Assembly: GCA_022225965.2 (NCBI GenBank)
Contig: JAKJXP020000117.1
Location: 62,001-126,000, forward strand
Length of the DNA: 64,000 nt
Reading direction: 5' to 3'
From: Diatrype stigma
Taxonomy: Eukaryota; Ascomycota; Sordariomycetes; Xylariales; Diatrypaceae
Part shown: in pieces, positions 1 through 10,967 of the stretch
How positions within the stretch are numbered: the first letter of the stretch is position 1
How the letters are laid out: each line of letters begins with the position of its first letter
Translations under genes and position numbers: made by a program
Notes under the pieces: generated by a model
The model's input: the letters and a program-made list of their open reading frames with translations, nothing else
What the model was told of the DNA's origin: nothing
Databases searched by the model: none

Positions 1-1884
1 ATCTACTTCCGAGTCTGTTGTATCCGGCGATAGAGCCCGGGGTGTTAGGTGTAGTGAGGGTGGTGGTGAGGGTGATGTATTTCGTCCATCATCAGGGGTC
101 CCTATAGGCAAGCTTTTATTGTAGTTTATCACAACTTCTTGTCTATGGGTTTTTCCTCGTTCCGTAGAATCTTTGTTACCAGTATGCGGGGAGGGATCCC
201 TGGTGTTACTGTTATTCGATTCTTCTAAGTCGTCTTCGACAGTCGCCTGTCTTCCGTGGTGTTCCTCGCTTTCCTCAGTCGATGTGAGATGAAGTTCACC
301 CATGAATATTTCGTCTACCGAGCCTATCTCGTCCCCCTTTGACTTGATCTTGGAAGAGGCTGAACTACGGCGCGTCCTCGCGTCAGGCGATGAAACAATT
401 GGCGTTGATGAATTGCCTTGGCCTGGATCTATAACTGTCTCAATGTTCGCCTCTGCCAAGTTTCCTACTTCTGTTGGTCTAGGAGTCGATGGAGATGCGA
501 GCTCTTTCGATTTTCGGTATGAAGTAACGTCTCGGTTTCCTTTTTCCGCAGTCACATTGTTTTCGATTGCATTAGATTGAGTATCTTGTTGCCGTTGGAC
601 ACGTGATTCGGATATGGATGGTGTTCTTGATTGGACATTCTTATTTGTGCCAACTCTCACCGGGATTCGGCTTGGTCGATTTTGGTCATTACTTCTAGGA
701 CGCCCCTGAGATTTTGGGGGTCCAGAAAAGGGCGGCATCGAAATAGACCAGTTACCATCTCGCTGTTTCTGGGAGATCTTAAGATCCGGTCCGTTATCAC
801 TATTCCGAGAAGCGACTAACGATGGGCTCTCTTTTCTCTTATCAAAGTCTCGTGACTTGGGCACCAGAGTCCGTGAAGGTCGGGAATCTCGTCGTTGATC
901 CCAGTAACGCCTCCGGTTTAGACGTTGCCGGTAATGACGGAAAAGGGGTTCATCTAGTCGCTTGTGTGTTTGCCTCTTCGACTCATCGAAGGGTTCCCTG
1001 GCAACAGTACAGATGTTCCACGTCCGTGCTAGCCACCTGTCTTGAATAGTACCTCTCTCATCATCGGTCCTATCTCGAACGGCACGCGGCAGAATTGGAA
1101 TTGTATGTCTAGGTGTGAAGTGTAATATTGGGCCGAGAATCGGGTGATTGGAGCTGGTAATTGAGCCGACCATTCCCTGCATAGACAGTGACTTTTCCTC
1201 GAATGAGCAGCTAGTGACCCTCATTCCAGACATGAGCGCCATTGCGGCAATTTCTCGAAGAGAGACTGGCATTGGAGCCGTGACGAGGTCTGTAGGGCAC
1301 CGGTCGGCATCGTATGTTACTGAGTCGTAACGGACTGATTTACCGCAAGGTCTATCAATGGCTCTGCAGAAAGACACCCATGACGCCTCACCAACTGTTT
1401 TATCCAGAGGGCGACCAGAATAAGCCCAGTTGCCTAACCGGGTAGTAAGCCAGGCCCAGCTCCTGGTCAGGAGATGATCCTCGGTTCGAGCCAGTTCTCC
1501 GCTATGAGTATAGTTCATTGAATGTCCCCGCGTACGGAAGCATCTGGGTAACCAGTCATCCGTCTCACTCTTGTTGAGCTCGGGCAACAGCTGTAGGCCA
1601 GTGGCGTAGGACCTGATGTGTGGGCTTTTGCCTGGCCACAGATCTTTTGGGAGACAGATTTGCGGGATGGAGTACACAACACGGAAGCGGAACTGGGACG
1701 GCTGCCAGACTCGGTGGCCTTGTCCGGGAAGCGGGCCGAATACAACGCTGTCACAAAGGCGAATGAGTTGCCCGGTGATAAAGTATTGCTGCAAAGCCTG
1801 AGCACAGGCAACCAGAAGGGCAAAGGTCGCAACGACAAGGGCAGCGATGGCCGAAACCGTGCTCGTATCCCATTCAGTAGCCAT
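1..1884 (-). CDS. Membrane-anchored fungal protein of unknown function, C-terminus cut by window edge
   Basis: An uninterrupted minus-strand frame runs 628 codons from an ATG at 1884 to base 1 with no stop, so the C-terminus lies outside the window. An in-frame TGA lies just upstream of the ATG, which supports this start. The N-terminus (residues about 9-31) is one hydrophobic segment, followed by a compact region starting GQLIRLCDSVVFGPLPGQG. From about residue 270 the protein is low-complexity and rich in Ser, Pro, Asp and Arg, so probably disordered. The arrangement (N-terminal anchor, globular part, long disordered tail) and the QLIRLCDSVVFGP motif recall a fungal family often labelled 'modin' in genome annotations. 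That link is from memory and its biochemical role is unknown to me. No introns are needed in the visible part. Sure that it is a gene, unsure of its function. Confidence 0.8.
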   Translation of the reverse strand, partial: MATEWDTSTVSAIAALVVATFALLVACAQALQQYFITGQLIRLCDSVVFGPLPGQGHRVWQPSQFRFRVVYSIPQICLPKDLWPGKSPHIRSYATGLQLLPELNKSETDDWLPRCFRTRGHSMNYTHSGELARTEDHLLTRSWAWLTTRLGNWAYSGRPLDKTVGEASWVSFCRAIDRPCGKSVRYDSVTYDADRCPTDLVTAPMPVSLREIAAMALMSGMRVTSCSFEEKSLSMQGMVGSITSSNHPILGPILHFTPRHTIPILPRAVRDRTDDERGTIQDRWLARTWNICTVAREPFDESKRQTHKRLDEPLFRHYRQRLNRRRYWDQRRDSRPSRTLVPKSRDFDKRKESPSLVASRNSDNGPDLKISQKQRDGNWSISMPPFSGPPKSQGRPRSNDQNRPSRIPVRVGTNKNVQSRTPSISESRVQRQQDTQSNAIENNVTAEKGNRDVTSYRKSKELASPSTPRPTEVGNLAEANIETVIDPGQGNSSTPIVSSPDARTRRSSASSKIKSKGDEIGSVDEIFMGELHLTSTEESEEHHGRQATVEDDLEESNNSNTRDPSPHTGNKDSTERGKTHRQEVVINYNKSLPIGTPDDGRNTSPSPPPSLHLTPRALSPDTTDSEVD

Positions 1885-3740
1885 AGCATGAGTTCAAGAT
1901 GGATGTTGGCTAGTAAAGGAGTGTCCGCGAAACTTTCGAACAGAGATCGCATGGAAACGAAGTATACTTTATTTATTTGTCGACATTAGAAGCCGAGTCA
2001 TGGCTATGCTATGACTGACTGCTGCCATATCCACCGAGAGTGCACATCAACATGTTCAGCTCATGCAATATAGGTAGGTGTTTTCGTTATATATCCAATA
2101 ACAGTTTACCTAAGGGGCAAATTTCGGCAGTCGATAGCACATATTGGAACGATGAGCTTTCCATGAATATGCAAGTTTGGCTAAGCCGCACTTGATGTTA
2201 CTCAGCCTCTGCGTTGGCGTACGGCAATGCACCCAGTGGATCCTTGATGCACCCGGGATACTTAAACGAAAAGCGCCCCAGTGAGGTGAGTCATCTCGCT
2301 ACCTTCGATCATTATTTTGACCACGCTGAACGCCCTCTAGCATTGCGTACGTCGTTGGGTCTAGGCAAGAAAAGTCTTGACAATTGCCATCCCAACAAGC
2401 CGCTCGGCGACCAGGGGTAACCAGAGCCGATCAAGTCTTATGGTGAAGTTTCTATGAGACTATTATTATCATCGTATATCTGTATGAACTCCACCTGTTG
2501 CTTATCTAGGCACTGAACCTAGGGTAGCTAAGGTGACACTGAGATAGGGGGTTGGGGCGAAACGACTATTGTTTTCATCATATATGTATAGGCATGTTGC
2601 AACCGAGCAGAATGCTACAGTCTCCTTGCAGTATGAAGCTTCAACAGCCCGCTTGAAACTTTAGATAGTTGCGTAGCGTTCCTAATCACTGTTTTTCGTG
2701 CAATGCAATACCACTCTTTGCGCTCCAATACTGTTGTTTTCTGTATAATGCAGCTGTTACATCCATTGATCGGTGCAATCGGCGTACACTACACACTGCT
2801 CTTCTGCAATATACATCGACAGGATGAGGACGTCCCAATACTCCAGGCTGGTTAACTGGCACTCGCCTTGAGACAATTACCTAGGTACGACATCGCGAGG
2901 CAAGCAGAAGGAAGGGAAGGCCGAAAGTAATACCTATAGAAAGATAGATATACGTACGTCAAGTCGAATACCCGCCAACACCCCGGTATGAGCACCGAGG
3001 CCTTGGCAAACGGCTTTGTCATAAGGGGCTCGACCTAGAACCTAACCTAACCGAACCGCCCAAGGAAAAGGCAGCTATGCAGTCCAGATATCATTATCGA
3101 ACATCTTGCGTGTCTGTTGTTACTTGGGTATATGCGTTCGTCGACAATAGTTAGCAGGCAAGGCAAAGAGGTAGGCGGGGAATATGACATATAACAGTTA
3201 GATGGCTGTGCAAGAGCTATGCGGGGGTTTCTAGGATAGCCGGGGCGTAAAGTGAGGGCTGATTACTGTGCTCCTTCAGATGGACGGGGCCTCACGCTTC
3301 TACATTAGTAAGGAGCATCTTCCAGTTTTCTCGTGATATAAACCGGCCCGAGAACATCACCCCTCTACATACCCATCATCCCCCATAGATGCCCGTAGCC
3401 CCTTATGCATATGTGTGTGTACCTGTATATCTCGAAGAGTTTCTGGAACTGTGCAGACACTTCTGCGCCACGGGCCATTTAGATAGATGTCTGAAGCATC
3501 ACTGTAGACTGTAGGTTATCAGTCAATTCCCAAGACGGGTGGAAAGAAAAGCATGATGAAGGCAAAACTATGCATTACTCTGCATGCTCTCTAGCTACAT
3601 CTCCTACAAGGAGTTCTATATGCAGCATCTATGCATGAAGTTAAACCTCTTAACTAGTGGATGGGTATATCCAGCGCACCATGTATCGCAGATTCGATCG
3701 CTCACTCACATGCCCGCTTTCCCCCTTTCTTCTATTGTAG
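1885..3740. other. Intergenic region, no gene seen
   Basis: Only short unsupported ORFs occur, with no coding bias, splice pattern, tRNA or recognisable repeat. It separates the start of the partial gene on the left from the 3' end of the next minus-strand gene. Confidence 0.6.
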
Positions 3741-5084
3741 TCAACCAACAACCGTCTCCCGACTGCTGCTGCTGCTCCGCACCGTCTTCTGTTCCGCCCG
3801 CCTCTTCCCCTTCTCCCCCTCCCCTTCCTCGTCCTCCCCATCCTCCTCATCCTCCACCCTAGGCAACATGCCCAGGGCATACCGCTCGGCATCGCGCTCG
3901 ATGTCCTGGATGCGGATGCGGTTGACGAGGGCGTCGTTGACGCCCTCGAGGACGTCGCGGTCCTCGCGGGCCTCGCGCACGCACTCGGCCTCGCGCGCCC
4001 AGTAGTCGGCCATCCGGGCCCGCAGGTCCGCGTCGCGCAGCACCGAGTTGCGCACGACGCCCGCGACGCCCAGCTTGGCCTTGGCGGCCACCAGGCGGCC
4101 GGCCACGCGCGCCGCGCGCCCCGCCGGCGTCAGCGGCCGCAGGAACGCCCGGTTCGTCGCCGCGAGGTAGATGGCGGCGGCGAGGGCGCCGTCGAGGACC
4201 GCGAGCGCCGCGAGCCGCCCCGCCCGGCTCCGCCAGAAGAACATGTCGACCTCGGCGAGCCGCGTCGCGCGCGCGTTGGCCCCTGCGTTGTAGCTCTGCG
4301 TCAGGTAGACGTCGAGCGCGGCGAGCGCGACGGACGCCGCGGCGGCGAGGCTGCGCCATCGTCGGATGCTGTCGCTGTCGCTGCCGCCATTACTACCACT
4401 ACCACTGCCATTATTGGCTCCTCGTTGTTTGTTCTCCGCCGCACCGCCGAGCAGCCCCGGCGTAGTCGCGATCGACGCCACGAACAGGTTCAGCAGATGC
4501 GGCGCCAGGAGGGCGGGCAGTGCGTAGTAGAAGTACGAGGACCCTCCGCTAGCGCGGGCGTCGTCGGGCCCGCCGCAGAAGGGGCAGCTGGCGAGCACGT
4601 CGGGGCCGTACTGGAGGTACAGCAGGCGGGACTCGAGGTTGACGAAGCGGGCGCGCAGGGCGTCGTCCCGCGGGGTCAGGGCGTGGCCGGGCCGCAGCGA
4701 CGACAGCCGCGTGAACAGCACCTCGGTCGGGATCTGCAGGCGCGACTGCGTCGCCACGAAGACGTTCTCGGGCGCGAGGGCGGGGAGGAGCGCCCGGCCG
4801 AGCAGGAACAGCGCCGCAACGAGCAGGAGGACGACGGCGCGGAGGGCGGGGCCCCGGAGCGGCGCGATCGGGGGGCGGTCGGGCCGCGAGGCCGAGGCCC
4901 GCGCGCTGCGGTACCAGGCTATGGCTTTGGGGAGGAGGAAGGGCCCGAGGGTGATGAGGAGGGACTTGATTCTGAGGGTGGGGGCGGGGGCGGATGTTAG
5001 CTATGCACATGGTTTACAGCGGTCGAGTTTAGATTTAGTTTTGGCAAGCGGATGTAGTACTTACGTCCCCCAACTGATCGCCAT
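3741..5084 (-). CDS. Conserved fungal multi-pass membrane protein, function unknown
   Basis: Two exons on the minus strand: 5084-5065 and 4971-3741, joined across a 93-bp intron (GTAAGT donor, CAG acceptor, internal GCTAAC). The product is 416 residues and starts MAISWGTIKSLLITLGPFLL, a hydrophobic N-terminal segment. Further hydrophobic stretches occur near residues 60-80, around the YFYYALPALLAPHLLNLFVA segment, and twice more in the Ala-rich middle. A CPFCGGPDD motif could bind metal. The C-terminus is charged, with a Glu/Asp-rich tail. The protein resembles a family widespread in filamentous ascomycetes that some annotations call 'chorismate synthase protein'. Nothing here looks like chorismate synthase, so I do not use that name. 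The family resemblance is remembered, not searched. The tiny first exon would be missed by ORF-only annotation, which would start at an internal codon. Confidence 0.8.
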
Positions 5085-6253
5085 CTTGATCGCTATATAG
5101 GCTTCATGCCCTCAAAGAGAGTGTGTTGGTGTGAGTGAGAGAGTGTGTGCGAGACTAGACTTAATTGTAGGCAGTGGTTACAAACTATTCTTGCTACCGT
5201 CAAGTCGGTTGTGGCTGAAAGCCCAGGTTGGCCAGATAATGGTTGGCTTATTGGTGGTGGGCGGCTGCCAACTGAGGTGGGACGAGGCCTCGGTGGTGTT
5301 TTACAGCTTGTGTTTTTGGATTCAGGGACCAAAAGGACAGGTGACGTCGAACCCGCATTGGCGTTCGTGGCTTGATCCTCTAGTTACTAACCAAATCATT
5401 ACCTAACTAGGTAACTGATGTTATAAATAACTACATACTACATACACAGCTTATCGATAAATACCTACCATAGTACCAAAGACTCGGTCTGTGCTTAGGT
5501 GCTGTAGCTTGGGTCTCCACTATGGCGCCGTCCACCGAGTTCTTTTTATTACGAGCTTGCTGATAATTTTCTCTTCAAATTTATTCATAACCTGCCGTTT
5601 CACAACCTGCAAACTCAACACTCCAGCACTCAACACTCAACAATAGAGATCCGGTCGAACCAAAGAGCCACAATGAAAACACTGTTACTTGAGTAAGAGT
5701 GTCTATAGACTCCCAAGCTCCAATACGATTAGCTATTATTGTTATATCTGGTGGCCAACATTCCCTTCTACTACCACTGTCATCAGCCGATATTGCTGAG
5801 GTCTTGTGTGTGCTGTCAAAGACACCGAGGACTGTATGAACGGTAGCATCTATCGTCGGTAAGGAATCAGGAAGTGTGGTGGTGATACGTGACGTGACGT
5901 GACATGTTGGCACTTTCGAAGCTTTAGCGATCTTTTTCCTCAATGGTCGCAAGAGTCAATATGATGCCTAGAGCGACCCCAAGTACTCTGCCAAGAGTCA
6001 TCTCAATCGTGTTACAGAGTTCCCAGCTTCGTGCAATGAATAACTCTGCGTCAAAATAGATGAGAGACATCCACCCATCCATCCATACGTGTCTGTTTGT
6101 GCGTAGTCATGTGCCAAAACCTGTGTAAAAAACTTGTGCCAGTGATAGCATCTCTTCATTCTCTCGTCTTCCATGCAAATGGGGAAATAAGACATTATTC
6201 ATATCATAGTGAACCAAAGCTCCCGCGTAGCTCTCTCATAGCTCGTCCGCAGC
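5085..6253. other. Intergenic region, no gene seen
   Basis: Contains the promoter side of the membrane-protein gene (minus strand, start 5084) and the 3' flank of GET1. It is moderately AT-rich with short ORFs only, and I see no RNA gene or mobile element. Confidence 0.55.
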
Positions 6254-7171
6254 TCAGGAGTCTTTCTTGTTATTGGCATCCTGCGCGCCGGCTGTCGAAC
6301 CGCCACTTGCACCTTGTGCCTGTTCCTTCCTCCCGCCTCCCGCTTTCGTAGACTGCGCTTTCTTCTCCAGCCTCGCGCCTAGGATCAGGCCGAAGACCGC
6401 CGTGATCGTGTCGCTGACCAGCAGAATGAATCCCGCGCACGCCAGCTGCCACGACGCAATGCTGATGCTCCCGAGTGGTGCGCGGGGAAACGATAGAACC
6501 CACTCGACGTAATACGGGAACCAGCCCTTCGGGAGCCAGAACATCGGCTGCTTCGCGTACCAGAAGGGGAGGACGAACTTGACCCCCGACGTGGCGGTCC
6601 ATCGCACCATTCCAACCGTCTTGTCGAATTTCGCCTTCGAGGCGTCTCCGGACGACTCTGCACAATCAATCGCAATCGTTAGAATCTGCCACGTATACTG
6701 ATAGACCACACGTTTTATAGATAGACCGCAAACTCCCGGGTTTCGCTGGGTAGGTAGGTAGGTAGCTAGCTGGGTGACGTACTCGACTTCTCCAGCTCCT
6801 CTAGCAGCTTGTCATGCTGGCGCTTGAGCTTCGCCCACTTCGCAAACTGGTCCTGGCTGCTCGTGGCGTTGAGTTCCTGGCGGACTTTGAGATACTGGGG
6901 CTGGAGCTTCTTCCTCTCGGCTAGGTCCCTTGAAGTCTGTGTCGGTAGGGCCAGGTAGACGTTCCATAGCTGTATGCTCCCATCGTCAGCCACAGTCCAG
7001 TTGTTTCAGTATCAGGTAGTCAGTATCGGGTAGAGGAGATATGGCATAGGTGGCACTTCGTCGTTCTCATCATCATCATCGTACCAGGTTGTTGATCGTC
7101 GCTGCGCCCAGCGTGTTCACTAGGTGAGCGAAGAGCTCGATCAGAAAGACCACAAGTAGCAGAGACGGCAT
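6254..7171 (-). CDS. get1: GET complex subunit Get1 (tail-anchored protein insertion)
   Basis: Get1 is the ER-membrane receptor subunit that, with Get2, takes tail-anchored proteins from the Get3 ATPase and inserts them. Three exons on the minus strand: 7171-7085, 6969-6783 and 6657-6254. Introns are 115 and 125 bp, with GT donors (GTACGA, GTACGT) and CAG acceptors, and give 225 residues. Residues 1-25 ([20 protein letters not shown]) form the first membrane segment. Residues about 35-100 are a charged coiled coil containing [20 protein letters not shown], the cytosolic Get3-binding hairpin. Then come the family signature [18 protein letters not shown] and two C-terminal membrane segments, ending in a hydrophilic Gly/Gln/Lys tail. 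Length and topology fit the family. It is divergent from the prenyltransferase-repeat gene with about 450 bp between start codons. Confidence 0.95.
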
Positions 7172-7619
7172 CTTGTCTGCGTTCGAGGGGCTACTTGAGC
7201 ATGCTCAGAGAGGATCGCTTTGAAGTTAGTTGACTGGCAGAGACTGGCAGGCTTTGGAAGATGTGCAGCCCAGTGACGTGGTACCGATCGGCTAGAGCTG
7301 GCCTCAAGACCCGACCTCAACAACCCGTTGGTCTGCGCTAGACCGCTAACTTGTGTATCAGCATAGCTATGCAATTAAGATGTAGGATTTCAGCCCCGCC
7401 TTGGAGAATAAATTCCTGGTTAGGTAATCACGTATCACGTACATTCCATTGTTGCAGGTTTCCATGAACCACCTATACAGTGGTTGTTAACTAAGCGATT
7501 AACAACAAGCGATAGGGATATGTACAGCCTTGTCCAGCATTTATGGATTCGCTGGCAATCGGGGCGTCATTGAACACGTGTTGGCATGGCCAGACACCAC
7601 ATACAGGAATACCAAGGCC
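7172..7619. promoter_or_regulatory. Shared divergent promoter region between GET1 and the prenyltransferase-repeat gene
   Basis: A 448-bp stretch separates two divergent start codons. I see no convincing TATA box or known operator. The call rests on gene orientation alone. Confidence 0.4.
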
Positions 7620-8657
7620 ATGTCTCGCTCATTAGATCAAGATGTCCTAGCCCGCCTGAAAGCCCAAGACCCAAAGGCCGTCTACAACCAGATTTCCAGC
7701 ATCCTCACCGACTTGCCCGCCAACTATGGGCTGCTAGAGATCGAGGTGCTCGGCGAGGGGTACCCTCTTGAACCCGGCGCTCATTTTCTACGAGATGGCG
7801 CGGCGGTGGCAATCCCGAAGCTAAAAATCGCCCAGGCCTTCTTCGTTGGGCGGCAAGTCTTACAAGAGCATCTTCTCGCGACCGGTTCCGATTGCGTGGA
7901 CGACCAGGTCATACGGGCCGCTTCCACTCTGCTTCTTATGGACCCAGAACACATCACGGCTTCCAATGTTAGGAAACGGGCACTGCTGTCTCGCTTGGAG
8001 AAGCAGCAAGAGGGTCCATCGCTGTTGCTGAAGCGAGAGCTGCAGTTCGTCGACAGCCTGCTGACCTCGCATCTGCATCGCCACACGAAATCCCCTACAC
8101 TCTGGGGCCATCGGCGTTGGCTGCTCGAGCAGTTCGCAACCTGCGGCATTCCCATCGATGTGCGGCAGCACATGGGGGATGTTGTCATGGTCTCCGGTGA
8201 AAGACACCCCCGTAACTACTATGCCTGGGGCCACGCCAGGTGGCTGTTCCACGATCTAGGCAGGTGGGACATCGACGCTGCGTTGGCTGCTACCATCGCG
8301 GGCGATGTCAAGAGGTGGTGCTTCAAGCATCCCTATGATATCTCTGGCTGGACTTTCCTCATGTTTTTGCTCGAGAGGGTGCCCGACGAGGACACGGAAC
8401 TTCGACGGACTACGCAGGAGGGCATTTTGATGGAGACCCTGGAGCTAGCCGATTCCTTCCGCTGGGCAAATGAATCCGTGTGGGTGTTCTTGCGCACAAT
8501 CATGGCGAAGGATGATCGCAGCCGCCAGCGGTACCGCGAGCCATTCACATTCACCTCAATCAACGACAAACTCTCCTCTCGAGTAGAGAAAGACCCAGTC
8601 TCTCTAGGGACATTGCAGAGGGCAAGGAGTTGGTACGATAAATATCATATCTCGTGA
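7620..8657 (+). CDS. Protein prenyltransferase alpha-subunit repeat protein (PTAR1-like)
   Basis: A single-exon gene of 345 residues from the ATG at 7620. The frame stays open upstream to 7530, but only through a TTG, so I use the first ATG (MSRSLDQDVLARLKAQDPKA). It carries the helical-pair repeats of prenyltransferase alpha subunits: SPTLWGHRRWLLEQ (about residues 190-203), HPRNYYAWGHARWLF (about 225-239) and HPYDISGWTFLMFLLE (about 270-285), each with the Trp/Arg-Trp pattern of the family. Overall it looks more like the PTAR1 type, which pairs with Rab-geranylgeranyl-transferase-like beta subunits, than the farnesyltransferase alpha subunit. That choice is inference. Membership of the family is clear, the partner is not. 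Confidence 0.85.
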   Translation: MSRSLDQDVLARLKAQDPKAVYNQISSILTDLPANYGLLEIEVLGEGYPLEPGAHFLRDGAAVAIPKLKIAQAFFVGRQVLQEHLLATGSDCVDDQVIRAASTLLLMDPEHITASNVRKRALLSRLEKQQEGPSLLLKRELQFVDSLLTSHLHRHTKSPTLWGHRRWLLEQFATCGIPIDVRQHMGDVVMVSGERHPRNYYAWGHARWLFHDLGRWDIDAALAATIAGDVKRWCFKHPYDISGWTFLMFLLERVPDEDTELRRTTQEGILMETLELADSFRWANESVWVFLRTIMAKDDRSRQRYREPFTFTSINDKLSSRVEKDPVSLGTLQRARSWYDKYHIS

Positions 8658-9971
8658 CTTCTTAGCTATGTATGTAATAACTACCGAGCCGCGTATCTAA
8701 CCAAGCTTGTCTGGACTTATGCAAGAAATTGTGCCTTTCTTCTCGGACAAAAATCGAAGATACATACTAGATCGTCCACGCACTATCGGCCTATCTATAC
8801 AGGGTTGGGCTCTCAGGAGATTGCAAGCTTGGCGTCGGCAATGGTGTGATAAAGCCGCTCGCCCTGCCGATCACCGAAGCTCAAGAATGAAGATTGAGAG
8901 GCTGAAACAAGCCATCCGGCTTCATCTATTGAGACAGACATGTCACATATCTCACCTGCATGCGAGGGGTTTCGGTTCTTATCACGTAGTATTGAGACAT
9001 TCCACTTCGTGGGCATGTACAAAAGGGGATAACGAAGCAGATAGTCGGCAACAGCCGTGCCTTCATAACCATTGTATGTACGAACGAACAAGTAGCTTTT
9101 TTAGGGGTTTGAAACCAAAACATCGTAAACAAAACCTGCTGAAGAATTCGATGCATTGCATTACATGAAAGCGGCTAAAGTATGTACATATGTACGGCGG
9201 CATGGGCGCATCATGATAGGTACCTGTACGAAGTGTTGATAGGTCGATTTCCATGCTGCATGGTATGGATTAACTTACTATGTACTGCAAGGTTGCTCTT
9301 TGGGAAGGCAATCGAGGCAAAAGCCGCAAAGCCAAGCAGGGCTCGTATCCTACGCGCAACGCTCATTTGTTCGATATGATGACTATATATAGTTCGTGAC
9401 TTTGTGTTGCTAGGTAGGTATAGGGTGGAAGTGAAGACCAGGCGGCAAGGCAATACTCCTTCTATTTACTTGACAGATCGTCCTGCACAGCTCATTCCAT
9501 GCCAGTATCGTGTGTGACGGAGCACTCCTCACTGTGCATCCTGTAGTAATCCCCAACTCTCTCCCCCCTATTATCCGGCAGATCTCCTTCTCCAGGGGGG
9601 CCACTGACTGCGCGTCATCTGCAATCGGCATGCCGAACGATACTACATATGTATGAGGAAAGCGAAAGGGAGGCAGGCGAGGGGGGATCCAATGCTTTCA
9701 ACTAACTCGGAAAGAGAGCGATTTGCAGCTTTGGAAAGTGGTCGCCCCTCCGCACTAGGCCGAAGGTTGCGGCTCACTGCAGTTCCCACAGCTTTTTGCT
9801 CCATCGATCCTCCGATGGCCGTGTGGCCCCGGGCCCTTGCAAGTGGAAAGATGGAGTTGGACCGGGATTCCCTCTAGTAGTTACCCACCTGCTGTCCAGC
9901 TCGGGCCACTAATCGGCCTCTCCTGGTTGCAACCCCTGCGCAGGTAATCTAACCGTGCCATATATTTTTCG
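8658..9971. other. Intergenic region, no gene seen
   Basis: Short ORFs occur on both strands, the longest in-frame ones without good starts or recognisable domains. I see no RNA gene. It ends at the target duplication of the inverted-repeat element. Confidence 0.55.
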
Positions 9972-9980
9972 AGATTCGAT

Positions 9981-10034
9981 CGAAACCGCTAAACGTACCG
10001 GGTCATTTTGCTATTCGTACCGGTATTTAAACCG
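9981..10034 (+). repeat. Left terminal inverted repeat of the 533-bp element
   Basis: This 54-bp arm matches the reverse complement of 10460-10513 with one mismatch (T in place of C). It is preceded by the 9-bp target duplication at 9972-9980. Confidence 0.9.
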
Positions 10035-10204
10035 CATTGGGAAGTGCCACCTTAACCCACCCATTAGCTATGTCACCACCTAACACACCTAACACACCTA
10101 ACACACCACAATATACCACAATACACTACATCACCAACACCCTCATACAGCACAATTACATACATATACCCAAATGGGGGGGCTCCCACCGCCCCCCCAA
10201 ACCC

Positions 10205-10255
10205 CCCGGACCTAACCCTAACCCTAAACTAACCCTGACCCTAACTAACCCGTAT
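10205..10255 (+). repeat. Degenerate interstitial telomere-like repeat (CCCTAA)n
   Basis: About six CCCTAA-like units with small variants (CTAAACTAACC, CCCTGACC). They lie inside the inverted-repeat element with normal sequence on both sides, so this is interstitial and not a chromosome end. Confidence 0.75.
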
Positions 10256-10459
10256 CTTTTGTACGGGACCTAACCCGTAACTTTTATACGGGCGTTACGT
10301 ATTAGGCTGGCGCAAGTGTACAAGTGTAAGTGTAAATAGGTAGGTATGTATTGTAAGTGGTAATTGTTAGTGAGTAACTTGGGAGTGCCAGGTCTAAGTG
10401 TGGCTTTAGGTGTGGCACGGGTGGCTAGTACGCTAGACTAGCGTCAGTCTAGCCAAATA

Positions 10460-10513
10460 CGGTTTAAATACCGGTACGAATAGCAGAATGACCCGGTACG
10501 TTTAGCGGTTTCG
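10460..10513 (-). repeat. Right terminal inverted repeat of the 533-bp element
   Basis: This arm is the inverted partner of 9981-10034. It is followed directly by the second copy of the target duplication AGATTCGAT at 10514-10522. Confidence 0.9.
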
Positions 10514-10522
10514 AGATTCGAT

Positions 10523-10967
10523 GGCTCTGAAAACTCCACAGTCTGGAGAGATATCCTGGAGGTTGAGATTCGCGCCGCTCTTGAGTCCCACGAATCTCTC
10601 TCTAGTGTAGATGCCTGACGTAGGTCGTTACGAGTGAAGATGAAATTCATTTAGATTGCTTCCCTCAAGTACCTACCTTAAGATACCTAAGTTTCAGGTT
10701 GCCCAGCGAGGAAGTTGTCCTATGAAGACTACTTAGTAGGCAGGCGTTCTTAGGTGAGCAAATAAACACGGTCGGCAGACTCCTTTTTTATACATACATC
10801 CAAATATACAAGCCATGCAACCAGATCGCCTGGCCAATTATGAAATCATTAGGTTGGTAAGCGGCGGTATATTTCTTGGATGGCAGAGGACCGAGATGGT
10901 ATAACGAGCCAACCACCAGCTTTTGAGATTCTCGTGCTAACGCCGGAAACAATCGGCAATTTAAATG
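10523..10967. other. Short unique spacer between two DNA transposons
   Basis: Ordinary composition with no ORF of note. The last 8 bases (10960-10967, TTTAAATG) are the probable target duplication of the MULE that follows. Confidence 0.5.

Larger units (their letters stand above)
9981..10513. mobile_element. Non-autonomous TIR transposon (MULE-type MITE), intact
   Basis: The element is 533 bp with terminal inverted repeats of 54 bp (9981-10034 and 10460-10513) that differ at one position. The outer ends read CGAAACCGCTAAACGTACCG. It is flanked by a perfect 9-bp direct repeat, AGATTCGAT, at 9972-9980 and 10514-10522. Long TIRs with a 9-bp target duplication are the hallmark of Mutator-like elements. 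There is no transposase inside, so it must be mobilised in trans. The interior holds a CCTAACACA triplication (about 10080-10110), a G7..C7 stem (about 10166-10197), a telomere-like CCCTAA array (about 10209-10251) and two small hairpins of the form CCCGTA..TACGGG (about 10250-10292). It shows no RIP signature, so it is recent, single-copy at insertion, or below the RIP length threshold. Confidence 0.88.

Noticed and set aside
3859..4359. Arg/Ala/Gly-rich ORFs antisense or out of frame to the membrane-protein gene
   Set aside because: GC-rich third positions keep alternative frames open. The called frame has membrane segments and a clean intron.
7530..7619. N-terminal extension of the prenyltransferase-repeat protein
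   Set aside because: The longer frame opens only at TTG. The ATG at 7620 starts a sequence typical of the protein, so the extension is probably leader.
8707..9168. 153-codon plus-strand ORF
   Set aside because: It opens at a TTG, has no domain or coding bias, and overlaps equally long minus-strand ORFs.
10205..10255. Possible chromosome end (telomere)
   Set aside because: The CCCTAA array is short and degenerate, lies inside a transposon bounded by inverted repeats, and has unique sequence on both sides.
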